A stretch of 64,000 nt of DNA from positions 37,909-101,908 of the forward strand of contig NZ_LKBW01000266.1 of the NCBI RefSeq assembly GCF_002699855.1, read 5' to 3'. This document shows positions 8,177-18,305 of the stretch, in pieces. The notes beneath the pieces were generated by a model. It was not told the origin of the DNA, did no database searches, and saw only the letters and a list, made by a program, of their open reading frames with translations. Source of the DNA: Pseudomonas amygdali. GTDB lineage: Bacteria; Pseudomonadota; Gammaproteobacteria; Pseudomonadales; Pseudomonadaceae. Numbering within the stretch: the stretch's first letter is position 1; the number at the start of each line of letters is the position of its first letter. A program made the translations under genes and the position numbers.

Positions 8177-9328
8177 ATGACTGCCCCTACCGACCTGTCG
8201 CCCACCCTTCAACTTGCCTGCGATCTGATCCGCCGCCCGTCAGTGACGCCGGTCGATGCCGACTGTCAGGCAGTGATGATGCAACGCCTGGGCAATGCCG
8301 GCTTCAAGCTGGAGCCCATGCGTATCGAAGACGTCGATAACTTCTGGGCCACACACGGCACTACCGACGGCCCGGTACTGTGTTTCGCAGGTCATACGGA
8401 CGTGGTCCCTACCGGCCCGGTGGAGAACTGGCAGAACGACCCGTTCGATGCGTTGATCGACGAGCACGGCATGCTCTGCGGACGCGGTGCAGCGGACATG
8501 AAAGGCAGCCTGGCAGCCATGCTCGTGGCCGCCGAGCGCTTTGTAGCCGATCACCCGAATCACAAGGGTTCGGTGGCATTCCTGATCACCAGTGACGAAG
8601 AAGGCCCGGCGCACCACGGCACCAAGGCTGTCGTCGAACGTCTGGCAGCGCGCAAGGAGCGTCTGGACTGGTGCATCGTCGGCGAACCTTCGAGCACCAC
8701 GCTGGTGGGCGATGTGGTCAAGAACGGGCGTCGTGGCTCGCTGGGCGCCACCCTCACCGTGCGCGGCAAACAGGGCCATGTGGCTTACCCGCATCTGGCG
8801 AAGAACCCTATTCACCTTGCAGTTCCGGCACTTGCCGAACTGGCTGCAGAGCACTGGGACCATGGCAACGATTTCTTCCCGCCAACCAGCTTCCAGATCT
8901 CCAACCTGAACGCCGGCACGGGTGCAACCAATGTCATCCCGGGTGATCTGGTGGCAGTATTCAACTTCCGTTTTTCGACCGAGTCGACCGTCGAAGGCTT
9001 GCAGCAGCGTGTCGCCGCCATCCTCGACAAGCATGAGCTGGACTGGCATGTGAACTGGGCGTTGTCCGGCCTGCCGTTCCTGACCGAGCCGGGCGCATTG
9101 CTGGACGCCGTGTCGTCCAGCATCAAAAGCGTCACGGGCCGTGACACCAAAGCCTCGACCAGCGGCGGAACCTCCGACGGCCGTTTCATCGCGACCCTGG
9201 GTACGCAAGTGGTTGAACTGGGGCCGGTCAACGCGACGATTCACCAGGTCAACGAGCGGATTCTGGCCAGCGATCTCGACGTGCTGACCGAGATCTACTA
9301 CCAGACCCTGGTCAAGTTGCTCGCCTGA
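8177..9328 (+). CDS. dapE: Succinyl-diaminopimelate desuccinylase DapE
   Basis: 383-residue M20 zinc peptidase-family enzyme that removes succinate from N-succinyl-LL-diaminopimelate, the step after DapC. Metal-binding motifs are visible: [12 protein letters not shown] (His), [13 protein letters not shown] (bridging Asp) and [10 protein letters not shown] (Glu catalytic/ligand), with [11 protein letters not shown] near the C-terminus. The start ATG 8177 follows CCGGAG. The TGA overlaps the ATG of rlmA by one base, so the two are translationally coupled. Confidence 0.96.
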
Positions 9329-10137
9329 TGCTGACCTGCCCGATCTGCTCTGCGCCGCTCAGTACCGCCGACAACGGCGTGGTATGCCCGGCCAACCACC
9401 GCTTCGACCGTGCACGTCAGGGGTATCTGAACCTGTTGCCGGTGCAGCACAAGAACAGCCGCGACCCCGGCGACAATCAGGCCATGGTTGAAGCACGGCG
9501 GGACTTCCTCAACGCCGGGCATTACGCCCCGGTAGCCCGGCGGCTGGCTGAACTGGCCGCCGAGCGCTCCCCCGCGCACTGGCTGGACATCGGCTGCGGC
9601 GAAGGTTATTACACCGCGCAAATAGCCGAGGCCCTGCCCCATGCCGACGGCTATGCGCTGGACATCTCCCGCGAAGCCGTGAAACGCGCCTGCCGTCGTG
9701 ACCCCAGGCTGACCTGGATGGTTGCCAGCATGGCCCGTGTTCCCTTGCCGGATGCCAGTTGTCAGTTTCTGGCCAGTGTGTTCAGCCCGCTGGACTGGCT
9801 TGAAGCCAAGCGCTTGCTGACGCCTGGCGGCGGACTGATGCGGGTCGGCCCGACCAGCGAACATCTCATGGAACTGCGTCAGCAGCTTTATGATGAGGTC
9901 CGCGATTATGCCGACGACAAGCACCTGTCTCTGGTGCCACCCGGCATGCAGTTGCAACACAGCGAGACCCTGCGCTATACGCTGAAGCTGATCGACGGCC
10001 AGTCCCGTGCCGATCTGCTGGCCATGACGCCTCACGGGTGGCGCGCCAGCGCCGAGCGCCGGACTGCCGTCATTGAGCAATCAGGACCTTTCAAGGTCAC
10101 CGTTTCCATGCGCTACGATTATTTCGTGCTGCAATAA
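9328..10137 (+). CDS. rlmA: 23S rRNA (guanine-N1)-methyltransferase RlmA
   Basis: 269 residues. The N-terminus carries the RlmA zinc-finger cysteines (Cys4, Cys7, Cys20, His24 in CPANH), followed by a SAM-binding motif WLDIGCGEGYYT near residue 92 and YALDIS. RlmA methylates N1 of a guanine in 23S rRNA helix 35. The coupled arrangement after dapE supports the assignment. Confidence 0.93.
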   Translation: MLTCPICSAPLSTADNGVVCPANHRFDRARQGYLNLLPVQHKNSRDPGDNQAMVEARRDFLNAGHYAPVARRLAELAAERSPAHWLDIGCGEGYYTAQIAEALPHADGYALDISREAVKRACRRDPRLTWMVASMARVPLPDASCQFLASVFSPLDWLEAKRLLTPGGGLMRVGPTSEHLMELRQQLYDEVRDYADDKHLSLVPPGMQLQHSETLRYTLKLIDGQSRADLLAMTPHGWRASAERRTAVIEQSGPFKVTVSMRYDYFVLQ

Positions 10138-10156
10138 GCATTCAACAGAGGCACCC

Positions 10157-10534
10157 ATGCGCCAACCCGATATCGAGATTTACCTGAAAGACGAAGACGT
10201 CGACCACAAGGCCATCGCCCAATGGTTGAGCGTCGCCCTGGGCCCGTGCAGTGACTGGAACCAGAAAGGCCAGACCTGGAAGTGCAAGGCCGGCAATGTG
10301 ACCGTAACCTGGCTGCCCAAAGCAGTCGGTAAATGGAACAGTCTGCATCTGGACAGCGATCAGACCCCGTGGGAAGACGACATCGCCTGCGCCCGTGCGG
10401 CATTCAAAGTCTTGAACGTCGAAGTGCGCTGCGCACCCGGCACCTGGGTTGAAGAAGAAAGCGATGAAACCGCCGACCGCTGGATACGCGTCAGCGCCGA
10501 TGGCGAGGAAGAAATCACCTGGCGCACCTCGTAA
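10157..10534 (+). CDS. Conserved hypothetical protein
   Basis: 125-residue acidic soluble protein from ATG 10157, beginning MRQPDIEIYLKDEDVDHKAI, 19 bp after rlmA on the same strand and probably in its operon. It alternates short hydrophobic strands with Trp residues (TWKCKAGNVTVTWLPKAVGKW) and an acidic C-terminal half (WVEEESDETADRW). No signal peptide, membrane segment or catalytic motif was seen. It resembles small proteins that accompany dapE-rlmA in other pseudomonads, but I assign no function. Confidence 0.8.
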   Translation: MRQPDIEIYLKDEDVDHKAIAQWLSVALGPCSDWNQKGQTWKCKAGNVTVTWLPKAVGKWNSLHLDSDQTPWEDDIACARAAFKVLNVEVRCAPGTWVEEESDETADRWIRVSADGEEEITWRTS

Positions 10535-10545
10535 GCCTTTTGCAG

Positions 10546-10569
10546 CGACGGCATCAGGATGTGCCGTCG
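10546..10569 (+). terminator. Hairpin after the rlmA operon
   Basis: Eight-bp stem CGACGGCA/TGCCGTCG around an 8-base loop, 12 bp after the preceding stop codon. No T run follows; weak terminator candidate. Confidence 0.4.
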
Positions 10570-10698
10570 TGGCTCTCGAAGGTGGCCGCTCAGTCTTTAC
10601 TCTTCTACAAACACCAGGCTTTTTGCCGATCGCTTCGGGATACGTCACACTGACGCCCATCTCGGGCAGTCGCCCGTCCCTTACTCAGCAGAAGCCGT

Positions 10699-13200
10699 AT
10701 GACCCGTTCTCCGTTCCGTCGTCTTGTGTTCGGCACCCTGCGCCGATTGTTGTATCTCTGGGTGCGCTCGGAAACCATCAATCAGTCGTCTTTTACGCTC
10801 AACCTGGACCGTAGCCGTCCGGTGTTCTATGCCCTGCAGTCGCCGTCGATCAGCGATCTGGCGGTGATCGACACCGAATGTCGCAAGGCTGGCCTGCCTC
10901 GCCCCGTATTGTCGATAGCGGTCGGCAACCTGATAGAGCCAGCTGCATTCTTTTACCTGACTCCGGCGCCTGACTGGCTTGGCCGCCAGGACAAGCGCGG
11001 CGCACCGCCGACACTGGAGCGTCTGGTCGCAGCCGTGAGCCAGAATCCCGGCGAAGATGCGCAGATCATCCCGGTCAGTGTGTTCTGGGGGCAGTCACCT
11101 GACCGCGAGTCCAGCGCCTGGAAACTGCTGTTCGCCGACAGCTGGGCAGTGACCGGTCGCTTGCGTCGTCTGGTCAGCATTCTGATTCTGGGTCGCAAGA
11201 CCCGTGTACAGTTTTCCGCGCCCATTCACATGCGCGAGCTGGTGGGTGAAAACAAAGGTTACGAACTGACCCTGCGCATGACCCAGCGCCTGCTGCGCGT
11301 GCACTTTCGCAACCTGAAAAGCGCGGTCATCGGCCCGGACGTTTCGCACCGGCGCACCGTGGTCAAAGGGCTGCTGGACGAGCCGCTGGTCAAGCAGGCG
11401 ATCATCGAAGAAGCCGAACGGGAGAACATTACGCAGGACAAGGCACGGGACCGGGCGCTGAGCTACGGCAACGAGATCGCCTCGGACTACACCTATTCCG
11501 TCATCCGTTTCATGGAAGTCGTCCTCAGCTGGTTCTGGAACAAGATTTACGACGGCATCAAAGTCAGCCACATCGAAGGCGTGCAGGAAGTGGCGCCAGG
11601 GCATGAAGTCATTTACGTCCCTTGCCACCGCAGCCATATCGATTACCTGCTGCTGTCCTATCTGTTGTTTCGCAACGGGCTCACGCCGCCGCACATCGCT
11701 GCCGGCATCAACCTGAACATGCCGGTCGTCGGCAGCCTGCTGCGCCGTGGCGGGGCGTTTTTCATGCGCCGCACATTCAAGGGCAACCCGCTGTATACAG
11801 CGGTTTTCACCGAGTACCTGCACACACTGTTCATCAAGGGTTTCCCGGTCGAATACTTTGTCGAAGGCGGTCGCTCGCGGACCGGGCGCATGTTGCAACC
11901 GAAAACCGGCATGCTCGCCATCACCCTGCGCAGCTTCCTGCGCAACTCGCGGATGCCGATTGTGTTCGTTCCGGTGTACATCGGCTATGAGCGCGTGCTG
12001 GAAGGCCGTACCTATCTGGGCGAATTGCGCGGAGCGACCAAGAAGAAAGAGTCGATCTTCGACATATTCAAAGTCATCGGTGCGCTGAAGCAGCGTTTCG
12101 GCCAGGTATCGGTGAACTTCGGTGCCCCCATCAAGCTGGCCGAATTTCTTGACGGCGAACAACCGGACTGGCGCGAGCAGGCGCTGGCACCGCAATTTCG
12201 CCCGGAATGGCTGAGCGAAACCACTCATAGGCTGGGTGAACGTGTGGCCCAGCACCTGAATGAAGCCGCCGCCGTCAACCCGATGAACCTGGTTGCTGTG
12301 GCCTTGCTGTCAACGCAAAGGCTGGCGCTGGACGATCAGGCCATGGAGCGTGTTCTCGACCTTTACCTGACGCTGCTGCGCGCCGTACCTTACTCGCCGC
12401 ACACCACGTTGCCGGAAGGCGACGGGCGCTCGCTGATCGAGCACGTCAAAGGCATGGACCTGCTCGCCGAACAAAAAGATGCATTGGGCAAAATTCTGTA
12501 CCTCAACGAACAGAATGCAGTCCTGATGACGTACTACCGCAACAACGTCTTGCACATCTTTGCCCTGCCCTCATTGCTGGCCAGCTTTTTCCAGAGCTCG
12601 TCGCGCATGAGCCGCGAACAGATCCTGCGCTACACGCGTGCGCTGTACCCGTTCCTGCAATCTGAATTGTTCATTCGCTGGCCGCTGAGCGAGCTGGATG
12701 AGGTGGTCGATCAATGGCTGGCTGCGTTCGTCGAGCAAGGCTTGCTGCGCTTCAAAAAGGACGTCTATGTGCGTCCGGAGCCCAGCTCCCGCGAGTTCGT
12801 GCTGCTGACCCTGTTGTCACGGGCCATCGCGCAGACCCTGCAGCGCTTCTACATGGCAATCGCCTTGTTGCTCAACAGTGGACAGAACACGTTGAGCGCC
12901 GAGCAGCTGGAAGACCTGTGTACGGTCATGGCCCAGCGCCTGTCTATTCTGCATGGCCTTAATGCACCAGAGTTCTTCGACAAGAGTCTATTCAGGCACT
13001 TCATCCAGACCTTGCTGGACCTGGGCGTGCTGCGCAAGGACAGCGCCGGCAAGCTGAGCTATCACCCGATGCTGGGCGAACTGGCAGAAGGTGCGGCCAA
13101 GCGGGTGTTACCGGCCGAAATCCGTCTGTCGATACGGCAAGTGGCGTTACACAGCAATGAAGAAGAGCAGGATGCGGGAAATGGTGAAGGGGTAGCGTAG
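10699..13200 (+). CDS. plsB: Glycerol-3-phosphate 1-O-acyltransferase PlsB
   Basis: 833-residue membrane-associated enzyme that acylates sn-glycerol-3-phosphate at position 1, the first step of phospholipid synthesis. The acyltransferase block I HX4D motif is at His310-Asp315 ([10 protein letters not shown]), block II at [12 protein letters not shown], block III at [11 protein letters not shown] and block IV at FVPVYIGYE. Length matches the PlsB family. Start ATG 10699 is preceded by CAGAAG. The region 10570-10698 holds no recognised gene. Confidence 0.96.
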   Translation: MTRSPFRRLVFGTLRRLLYLWVRSETINQSSFTLNLDRSRPVFYALQSPSISDLAVIDTECRKAGLPRPVLSIAVGNLIEPAAFFYLTPAPDWLGRQDKRGAPPTLERLVAAVSQNPGEDAQIIPVSVFWGQSPDRESSAWKLLFADSWAVTGRLRRLVSILILGRKTRVQFSAPIHMRELVGENKGYELTLRMTQRLLRVHFRNLKSAVIGPDVSHRRTVVKGLLDEPLVKQAIIEEAERENITQDKARDRALSYGNEIASDYTYSVIRFMEVVLSWFWNKIYDGIKVSHIEGVQEVAPGHEVIYVPCHRSHIDYLLLSYLLFRNGLTPPHIAAGINLNMPVVGSLLRRGGAFFMRRTFKGNPLYTAVFTEYLHTLFIKGFPVEYFVEGGRSRTGRMLQPKTGMLAITLRSFLRNSRMPIVFVPVYIGYERVLEGRTYLGELRGATKKKESIFDIFKVIGALKQRFGQVSVNFGAPIKLAEFLDGEQPDWREQALAPQFRPEWLSETTHRLGERVAQHLNEAAAVNPMNLVAVALLSTQRLALDDQAMERVLDLYLTLLRAVPYSPHTTLPEGDGRSLIEHVKGMDLLAEQKDALGKILYLNEQNAVLMTYYRNNVLHIFALPSLLASFFQSSSRMSREQILRYTRALYPFLQSELFIRWPLSELDEVVDQWLAAFVEQGLLRFKKDVYVRPEPSSREFVLLTLLSRAIAQTLQRFYMAIALLLNSGQNTLSAEQLEDLCTVMAQRLSILHGLNAPEFFDKSLFRHFIQTLLDLGVLRKDSAGKLSYHPMLGELAEGAAKRVLPAEIRLSIRQVALHSNEEEQDAGNGEGVA

Positions 13201-13216
13201 GGCTTTTCCGCAATTA

Positions 13217-13254
13217 GCCGGGGATCTTTAGACACGTGTTTTATGCTCCCCGGC
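13217..13254 (+). terminator. Hairpin after plsB
   Basis: GCCGGGGA paired with TCCCCGGC around a 22-base AT-rich loop, 17 bp after the plsB stop. No T run follows. Confidence 0.4.
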
Positions 13255-13316
13255 CGCTGCTAAGGTGTGGTTTGTACCCATGACTGGTACTCATCACACT
13301 CAATAAGGAAATTGAA

Positions 13317-13700
13317 ATGTCCAGCGAACCCCTGATACTCCCTCAGGGTGAAGTTTATTACCTGCCACGCCGCTCTCTGCCAACTGGCTGCAAGTTGATT
13401 GTCACCCTGAGTGACATCAACCTGGCTGACGCGCCAGCCACTGTCATTGACGCCAGCGAAACACAGATTACCCAGCAAGTGCCATTGCCGTTTGAACTGG
13501 GCTATACCGCAGGATCAGAGCGGTCTGAAGATCAAGGTCATTCAAGTGAACGGTTGATTGTTCTTCGCTGCAAAGGCTTTCATCAACGGCGCGTTTTCAA
13601 CGCGCCGTTGATGTTTTTGTTGTTGCACACCGCATCATTTCCATCGGCACTAAACAGCACTGTTTCTTTCAGGCTTCGGGTGGATACCGCAAGTTCCTGA
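13317..13700 (+). pseudogene. YbaY-like protein, probably frameshifted and truncated
   Basis: The first about 65 residues match the beta-rich YbaY/lipoprotein-chaperone fold: GEVYYLPRRSLPTGCKL, VTLSDINLADAPA and QQVPLPFELGYTA. After that the frame becomes low-complexity and runs through a strong intrinsic terminator (13581-13613) to 13700, which no intact gene should do. In the neighbouring frame the sequence reads QDQSGLKIKVIQVNG and stops at TGA 13555-13557, resembling the expected continuation, so a small indel near 13510 probably broke the gene. Even the restored version would be shorter than the family's usual 110-130 residues. AAGGAA precedes the ATG. Confidence 0.6.
13581..13620 (+). 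terminator. Strong intrinsic terminator
   Basis: Perfect 15-bp stem from 13581-13595 and 13599-13613 around a three-base TTC loop, followed by TTTTTGTTGTT. One of the strongest terminators in the window; it ends the YbaY-like transcript. Confidence 0.9.
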
Positions 13701-13740
13701 CACGCTTGATCCCGTACCCACTTCTCACAAGGACGCTCTC

Positions 13741-14430
13741 ATGCCTCGCTTTTCGTTCACCTTCGCTGGTCTATGCGCCGGGCTGCTGCTGTCGGCCAAC
13801 GTCTTCGCCCTGTCGCTGAACGACCTCTCGCAATCGGATGCGACCGGTGGTCTCAAAGACGCGCTGACCCAAGGCGCACAGGTCGCGGTCAAACAGCTCG
13901 GTGTTCCCGGCGGTTTCAGCAAGAATGAAGCGGTGCGTATCGAGCTGCCAGGCAAACTCGGTCAGGTCGCGAAAAAAATGAAAATGCTTGGCATGGGTGC
14001 TCAGGTCGATCAGCTGGAAACCAGCATGAACCAGGCCGCCGAAGCTGCAGTGCCTCAGGCTCAGGCGTTGTTGGTAGACGCCGTGAAAAAGATGAGCGTG
14101 ACCGACGCCAAGGCCATTTTAAGCGGCGGGAAGGACTCGGCCACCCAGTACCTCAACAGCACCAGCCGCGAACAGATCCGCGCCAAATTCCTGCCTATCG
14201 TCAAGAAATCTACCGATCAAGTCGGTCTGGCACAGAAGTACAACGCATTCGCCGGCAAGGCGGCGGCATTTGGCGCGCTGGACAGCAAAAATGCCAACCT
14301 TGAAAGCTACGTGACCGAACAAGCGCTGAACGGGCTGTTCGAGATGATTGCAAAACAGGAAGAAAGTATTCGCGCCAACCCGGCGGCGGCCGCTACAGGC
14401 CTGGCGAAGAAGGTATTTGGCGCACTTTGA
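13741..14430 (+). CDS. DUF4197 family exported protein
   Basis: 229 residues with a Sec signal peptide (FTFAGLCAGLLLSANVFA, cleavage near residue 23), then an all-alpha DUF4197 domain. The family pattern includes GLKDALTQGAQVAV near residue 35, FLPIVKKSTDQVGLAQKYN and the C-terminal GLFEMIAKQEESIRANPAAAATGLAKKVFG. Probably periplasmic; function of the family unknown. It stands alone between the preceding terminator and the convergent rsmJ. Confidence 0.9.
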   Translation: MPRFSFTFAGLCAGLLLSANVFALSLNDLSQSDATGGLKDALTQGAQVAVKQLGVPGGFSKNEAVRIELPGKLGQVAKKMKMLGMGAQVDQLETSMNQAAEAAVPQAQALLVDAVKKMSVTDAKAILSGGKDSATQYLNSTSREQIRAKFLPIVKKSTDQVGLAQKYNAFAGKAAAFGALDSKNANLESYVTEQALNGLFEMIAKQEESIRANPAAAATGLAKKVFGAL

Positions 14431-14439
14431 GTGCAGGGT

Positions 14440-14506
14440 TAGCGCCTGTATTCACGGGCGCATCTGCGTTTGATTCGGGCTCAGGCCGTCGACGCTACAG
14501 GCGCTA
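14440..14506. terminator. Long-range inverted repeat between DUF4197 gene and rsmJ
   Basis: An 11-bp perfect inverted repeat (TAGCGCCTGTA at 14440-14450, TACAGGCGCTA at 14496-14506) spans the convergent gap and touches the rsmJ stop. It may form a bidirectional terminator, though the 45-base loop is long. Confidence 0.35.
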
Positions 14507-15313
14507 TGCACCGCTATCGTCTTTGACTGCCTTAGGCTTCAAGGCCTTCTTCGGGTAGATGTCGTAGCGGCTGGATTTTCCATCCAGCGCATAACCTGGC
14601 TTTGGCCCGTCAATGCAGGGGGCCTTGCGCGGGCGTTTGACCACAACACGGTGGGTGGCAAGCGCAAGAGCCGCTTCCAGCAATGAAGGCGCATCCATGT
14701 CATCGCCGACCAGAGGCCGGAACAGGCGCATTTCCTTTTTGACGAGAGCGGTTTTCTCCCGATGCGGGAACATCGGGTCGAGGTAAATGACCTGCGGCGG
14801 CTCCGCTGTCCAGCCACGAATGATTTCAATGGAGTTGCCGGTCAACAAATGCATCCGGGCAACGATCGCACCCACATCACGATCATCGCGTCCGCGCGCC
14901 AGACCGTCTTCCAGCAGTGCAGCAATAATCGGCTGACGCTCGATCAGGCTCAGCTCGCAACCAAGACTTGCCAGCACGAACGCATCCTTGCCCAAACCTG
15001 CCGTGGCATCCAGCACGCTGGGACGAACGCCTGGCTGAATACCGACGGCCTTGGCAATCATTTGCCCGGTGCCACCGCCAAACAGACGACGATGTGCCAC
15101 TGCACCCTCGACAAAATCAACTCGCACAGCGCCAGGCGCATCGTCGCCCAACTGCTGCAATTGCAGGCCATCGTCGGTTGATTGCAAGGCAAAATCAGCT
15201 TCCGCGTCGTGCAACGGCAGGCCCAGACGCTGCGCCCAATGCTGCGCCTGCTCCTGTCCTGCGACCGCGAGCGCTTCGACCCGGATACGACTGCCTGTTT
15301 GCTGCTCAATCAT
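14504..15313 (-). CDS. rsmJ: 16S rRNA (guanine1516-N2)-methyltransferase RsmJ
   Basis: 269 residues from ATG 15313 ([10 protein letters not shown]). The SAM motif [18 protein letters not shown] and the catalytic [11 protein letters not shown] are the hallmarks of RsmJ (YhiQ), which methylates N2 of G1516 in the small ribosomal subunit. The C-terminal [19 protein letters not shown] is also conserved. An 18-codon upstream extension exists but looks non-coding. Confidence 0.94.
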   Translation of the reverse strand: MIEQQTGSRIRVEALAVAGQEQAQHWAQRLGLPLHDAEADFALQSTDDGLQLQQLGDDAPGAVRVDFVEGAVAHRRLFGGGTGQMIAKAVGIQPGVRPSVLDATAGLGKDAFVLASLGCELSLIERQPIIAALLEDGLARGRDDRDVGAIVARMHLLTGNSIEIIRGWTAEPPQVIYLDPMFPHREKTALVKKEMRLFRPLVGDDMDAPSLLEAALALATHRVVVKRPRKAPCIDGPKPGYALDGKSSRYDIYPKKALKPKAVKDDSGA

Positions 15314-15409
15314 TACGTCCACGCACTCAAAAATTGTTAATGATCGGCAAAGTCTGCCGATAACCAAGTATCCGGCATTTTGCCAGACCCAAGGCCAGTA
15401 CTGATCGCT

Positions 15410-16033
15410 ATGTCAGAGATTGTTCAATCATCCATCGGCTATTTGTCGCACTCAGGCGACTTTAGCGTTCGCAACAGCCGCACACTGGGTGGTGTGACGC
15501 AGCTGTGGTCGGATGCATTTGCCCGAGCGATGGCGGATCAGGTCAGTGAAAGCACTCCCGTGCCGGTGCACCCGACGGCCGTTGAAGTGGATGTTGAAAC
15601 AGGCGAACCGGTCGCTGGCGCAAAAACCCTGAGCAAGATTGTCGAGCAACGTGCCTGCCCGGTCACCGACACCGAGGTCAAACCACCTGAGCCGCTGTTC
15701 CTGCCGATTGCCGAGTTCGACCTTGACTTGCTGCCGCCGCCTGCCGAGCCCTTCAGCATGGCTGAGCTGATCGAACAACAACGTCATCTGGAATTCGAGA
15801 GCCACTGGGTACGCCCTACCGTTCTGAACCCGTACAGCGACAGCGTCAACCCGGGCCCCGGCCCTCAACCGCGCCCATTGCACCTGCCAATCGCCGAATT
15901 CGAATGGGAACTGGCCGACAAGCCTGCCCTGCCTCTGGATGAGCAGACCATTGCTGCCCAACAACGCCAGTTCGACTACGAGAACGGCTGGGCTCGCCCG
16001 CTGATCCTGCAGAATCTGCGGATGGCGGCATAA
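15410..16033 (+). CDS. Conserved hypothetical protein with internal repeat
   Basis: 207 residues from ATG 15410, divergent from rsmJ. The acidic, Pro-rich protein contains two related segments of about 44 residues (about 95-138 and 156-198), each starting with LPIAEF, followed by a proline-rich stretch, a QQRxxxxE helix and HWVRPTVL or GWARPLIL. No membrane segment or enzyme motif is seen. Genes of this kind accompany rsmJ in pseudomonads; the role is unknown. Confidence 0.8.
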   Translation: MSEIVQSSIGYLSHSGDFSVRNSRTLGGVTQLWSDAFARAMADQVSESTPVPVHPTAVEVDVETGEPVAGAKTLSKIVEQRACPVTDTEVKPPEPLFLPIAEFDLDLLPPPAEPFSMAELIEQQRHLEFESHWVRPTVLNPYSDSVNPGPGPQPRPLHLPIAEFEWELADKPALPLDEQTIAAQQRQFDYENGWARPLILQNLRMAA

Positions 16034-16067
16034 GCCCCAATGCTCTTGCCGGCAGCTTACAGGCCCG

Positions 16068-16757
16068 CTACCTACACACCGACCAGCGCCCCATGTCGAC
16101 GTGAAAATGATCGCGATGCGCCGCGTTGTACTCAGGCCCGAGCACCGTACTGAAATTTTTGCAGGCACCGTCACGTAACAGCCTCAGAAAACGCCCCTTG
16201 TCCCCTTCGTCGTTCCAGTCCTTGAGAACACCGATGCGCTGACCGTCTGCGAGGCGAAAACCTGCCATATCCAGTGCATTGGCGGTCGCGTGCTGACTGA
16301 GCCGGCCGTTGGCGCGATTGTAGATATTGCGGCAGGCAAAGCTGCCCAAGTGATCGATCCGCGCTACCCGCTGACCGAAAACCGCTTGGGCAGCGGGCTG
16401 CAAGGTGTGGATATCGAACAGCGCATAGGCCACCGCCAATGGGCAACTGGCCAGGAAACTGCTGCTCAGCGCCACGTCGCCGCCCTGAATGCGCAGGGTA
16501 TTTTCCAGAGGGCAGCGAGCAGAAGGTTCACTGTCGGCCTGACGACTGAAACGCAGCCCGGACGTACTCAGCACCTGGTCGCACAGCGCAGGGTCGTTGT
16601 GCAGTCGTGACAGCTTGTAAGACGTCAGAAAATTGGGCTCGGCCCGCACATCCAAAGGCGCCCAGGGGTTCCAGCGCGCAGGCACATCGACCCAGCCTCG
16701 CCAGACTGCGAACGCCCCCATTGCACAGCTCAGCAGGAATACCAGAAGCACACGCAT
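16068..16757 (-). CDS. Extensin-like C-terminal domain (M15-related) protein
   Basis: 229 residues starting MRVLLVFLLSCAMGAFAVW, an N-terminal signal anchor. The rest is the extensin-like C-terminal domain found in bacteria, related to D-Ala-D-Ala carboxypeptidase folds: SQHATANALDMAGF supplies a His/Asp pair and HRDHFHVDMG the second histidine cluster, the usual metal-binding arrangement. Cysteines flank the domain (residues about 59, 82, 104, 142, 198, 228), suggesting periplasmic disulfides. Likely periplasmic or inner-membrane bound; substrate unproven. The longer frame to 16880 lacks coding character before the signal sequence. Confidence 0.82.
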   Translation of the reverse strand: MRVLLVFLLSCAMGAFAVWRGWVDVPARWNPWAPLDVRAEPNFLTSYKLSRLHNDPALCDQVLSTSGLRFSRQADSEPSARCPLENTLRIQGGDVALSSSFLASCPLAVAYALFDIHTLQPAAQAVFGQRVARIDHLGSFACRNIYNRANGRLSQHATANALDMAGFRLADGQRIGVLKDWNDEGDKGRFLRLLRDGACKNFSTVLGPEYNAAHRDHFHVDMGRWSVCR

Positions 16758-16890
16758 GCTCAGCCCATGCCCCAGACAACAGGGGTGAATTTGAAGAAGG
16801 GTTTGTAAATGGCAAGCAAACAGCGCAGTTGCGAATCCATTAGCGGGCTCTCCACAAGGTCGGGCTCTGTCAGCCCACACCTGGAAGACC

Positions 16891-17760
16891 TCAGAGCAAG
16901 CCCAACTGTTCCACCTGAGGCCCGCGATCCAGCTCGAACAATGCCGGCAAGCCAGGCAATCGCGCCATCAGTTGCTGGTGAAAGCGCATGGCCTGCTCGG
17001 CAGCCTTGATGTTGTCAGGGGTGTGCAGGAAGACATAAGGCGTGCGCCCCTCTTCGATCCACACGGCGACCTTTTCCACCCACTGCACCAAAAACTGATC
17101 ATTGGCCTCCAGGTCAGGACCGCCGATGAAACGGACCTGGGGAAACAGCGTCAGCGCAGCCGGACGAGGCGGCACCTTGGGCTTTTTCGATTGCGCGTGC
17201 AGGACTGCGGGATCGCTCGAGACACAGCTGAACAATGCCCGGGAGTCGAGACAGATGCGCTCGACGCCTCGATCCAGCAGCAGGCGATTGAGCATGCGCT
17301 CTTCATCACCCTTCATGAAAAACGCCATGTTGCGCACTTCTACGGCGAGCGGCACATTGAGTTCATCAAGAAAACCGGCCAGCTCGGCCAGACGCTGCGG
17401 TGTAAAGCTGGCGGGCAACTGCAGCCAGAACGGTGCGATCCGCCCGCCCAGAGGCGCAAGCAGACGGATGAATTCCTCAGCGGCGCCCACCTGCTCACGA
17501 AGGTCGCCGTTATGACTGATGTCTTTATGGAATTTGGCGGTGAAACGAAAATCGTCGGGCATCGTTTCTGCCCAGCGTTGCACCGTTGTGGCAGCGGGAC
17601 GGGCATAGAATGTGGTGTTGCCTTCGACAGCGTTGAATACCTGAGTGTAGAGATTCAGGAAATCATTGGGGCGGGCGTCTTCCGGGTACAACGAGTCTCG
17701 CCAGGCGTTTTCACTCCATGACGGACAACCGAGGTAGTAAGGCAGGCGAGACACAGTCAA
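16891..17760 (-). CDS. DUF72 (YecE) family protein
   Basis: 289-residue TIM-barrel-like DUF72 protein. Characteristic segments: YLGCPSWSENAWRDSLYP at the N-terminus, FNAVEGNTTFYARPAATTVQRWAE around residue 45, FRFTAKFHKDISH, PLAVEVRNMAF, and PYVFLHTPDN near the C-terminus. Biochemical role unknown. The start codon is TTG 17760, with an alternative GTG at 17754; both touch the stop of the preceding gene, indicating coupling. Confidence 0.9.
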   Translation of the reverse strand: MTVSRLPYYLGCPSWSENAWRDSLYPEDARPNDFLNLYTQVFNAVEGNTTFYARPAATTVQRWAETMPDDFRFTAKFHKDISHNGDLREQVGAAEEFIRLLAPLGGRIAPFWLQLPASFTPQRLAELAGFLDELNVPLAVEVRNMAFFMKGDEERMLNRLLLDRGVERICLDSRALFSCVSSDPAVLHAQSKKPKVPPRPAALTLFPQVRFIGGPDLEANDQFLVQWVEKVAVWIEEGRTPYVFLHTPDNIKAAEQAMRFHQQLMARLPGLPALFELDRGPQVEQLGLL

Positions 17761-18068
17761 ACGTGAAGATCGAGCCCCGATACTTCAAGGTCCCAATCGA
17801 CAAAGCTGGCGGTGGTCAGGTAGCTGGCCAGTGCGTGAGCGACACGAGAGCTCATGGAGCGCGGGAAAATGATGTCTTGCGGACGCGCAGGCACATTGGC
17901 AGTGCTGCCTATCGGTGAGTCACCCGCATCGCGACGAGCCTGCGCAGGAGGCGGCGGCAACTCGGCATCAACTACGACTTCCTCGAAAGAGCCTTCAACG
18001 GTCGAAGGCGTTTTCTGCGGCTTGCGCTTGATGGGGTAAGAGCGTGATGAGGTTCCGTCTATGCGCAT
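17757..18068 (-). CDS. Conserved hypothetical protein upstream of DUF72 gene
   Basis: 103 residues. The N-terminal two-thirds is basic then Pro/acidic-rich and probably disordered (RSYPIKRKPQKTP, DAELPPPPAQARRD); the C-terminal part has PRSMSSRVAHALASYLTTASF, likely one amphipathic helix. The stop overlaps the DUF72 start, so they form an operon. The role is not recognised. Confidence 0.75.
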   Translation of the reverse strand: MRIDGTSSRSYPIKRKPQKTPSTVEGSFEEVVVDAELPPPPAQARRDAGDSPIGSTANVPARPQDIIFPRSMSSRVAHALASYLTTASFVDWDLEVSGLDLHV

Positions 18069-18305
18069 CGATTATATACTCGGCGTCGATAGTGGCAATT
18101 TAGCGTTACTGCCTTGTAGTTCGCAAATTGCTTAACGATAACTAGACCACACATATTGCAAATTGTTTTCGCCAAATGAGATTAAAGACCATTCAGACGA
18201 TAAACGGTAGCTGGCGAATTGATATTTTTCCAGCTATAGACGGAATAGCATGACTTGGACGGGCATGACAGCAGAACACTATGGCGTGCCTTGACGCCAA
18301 TCACA

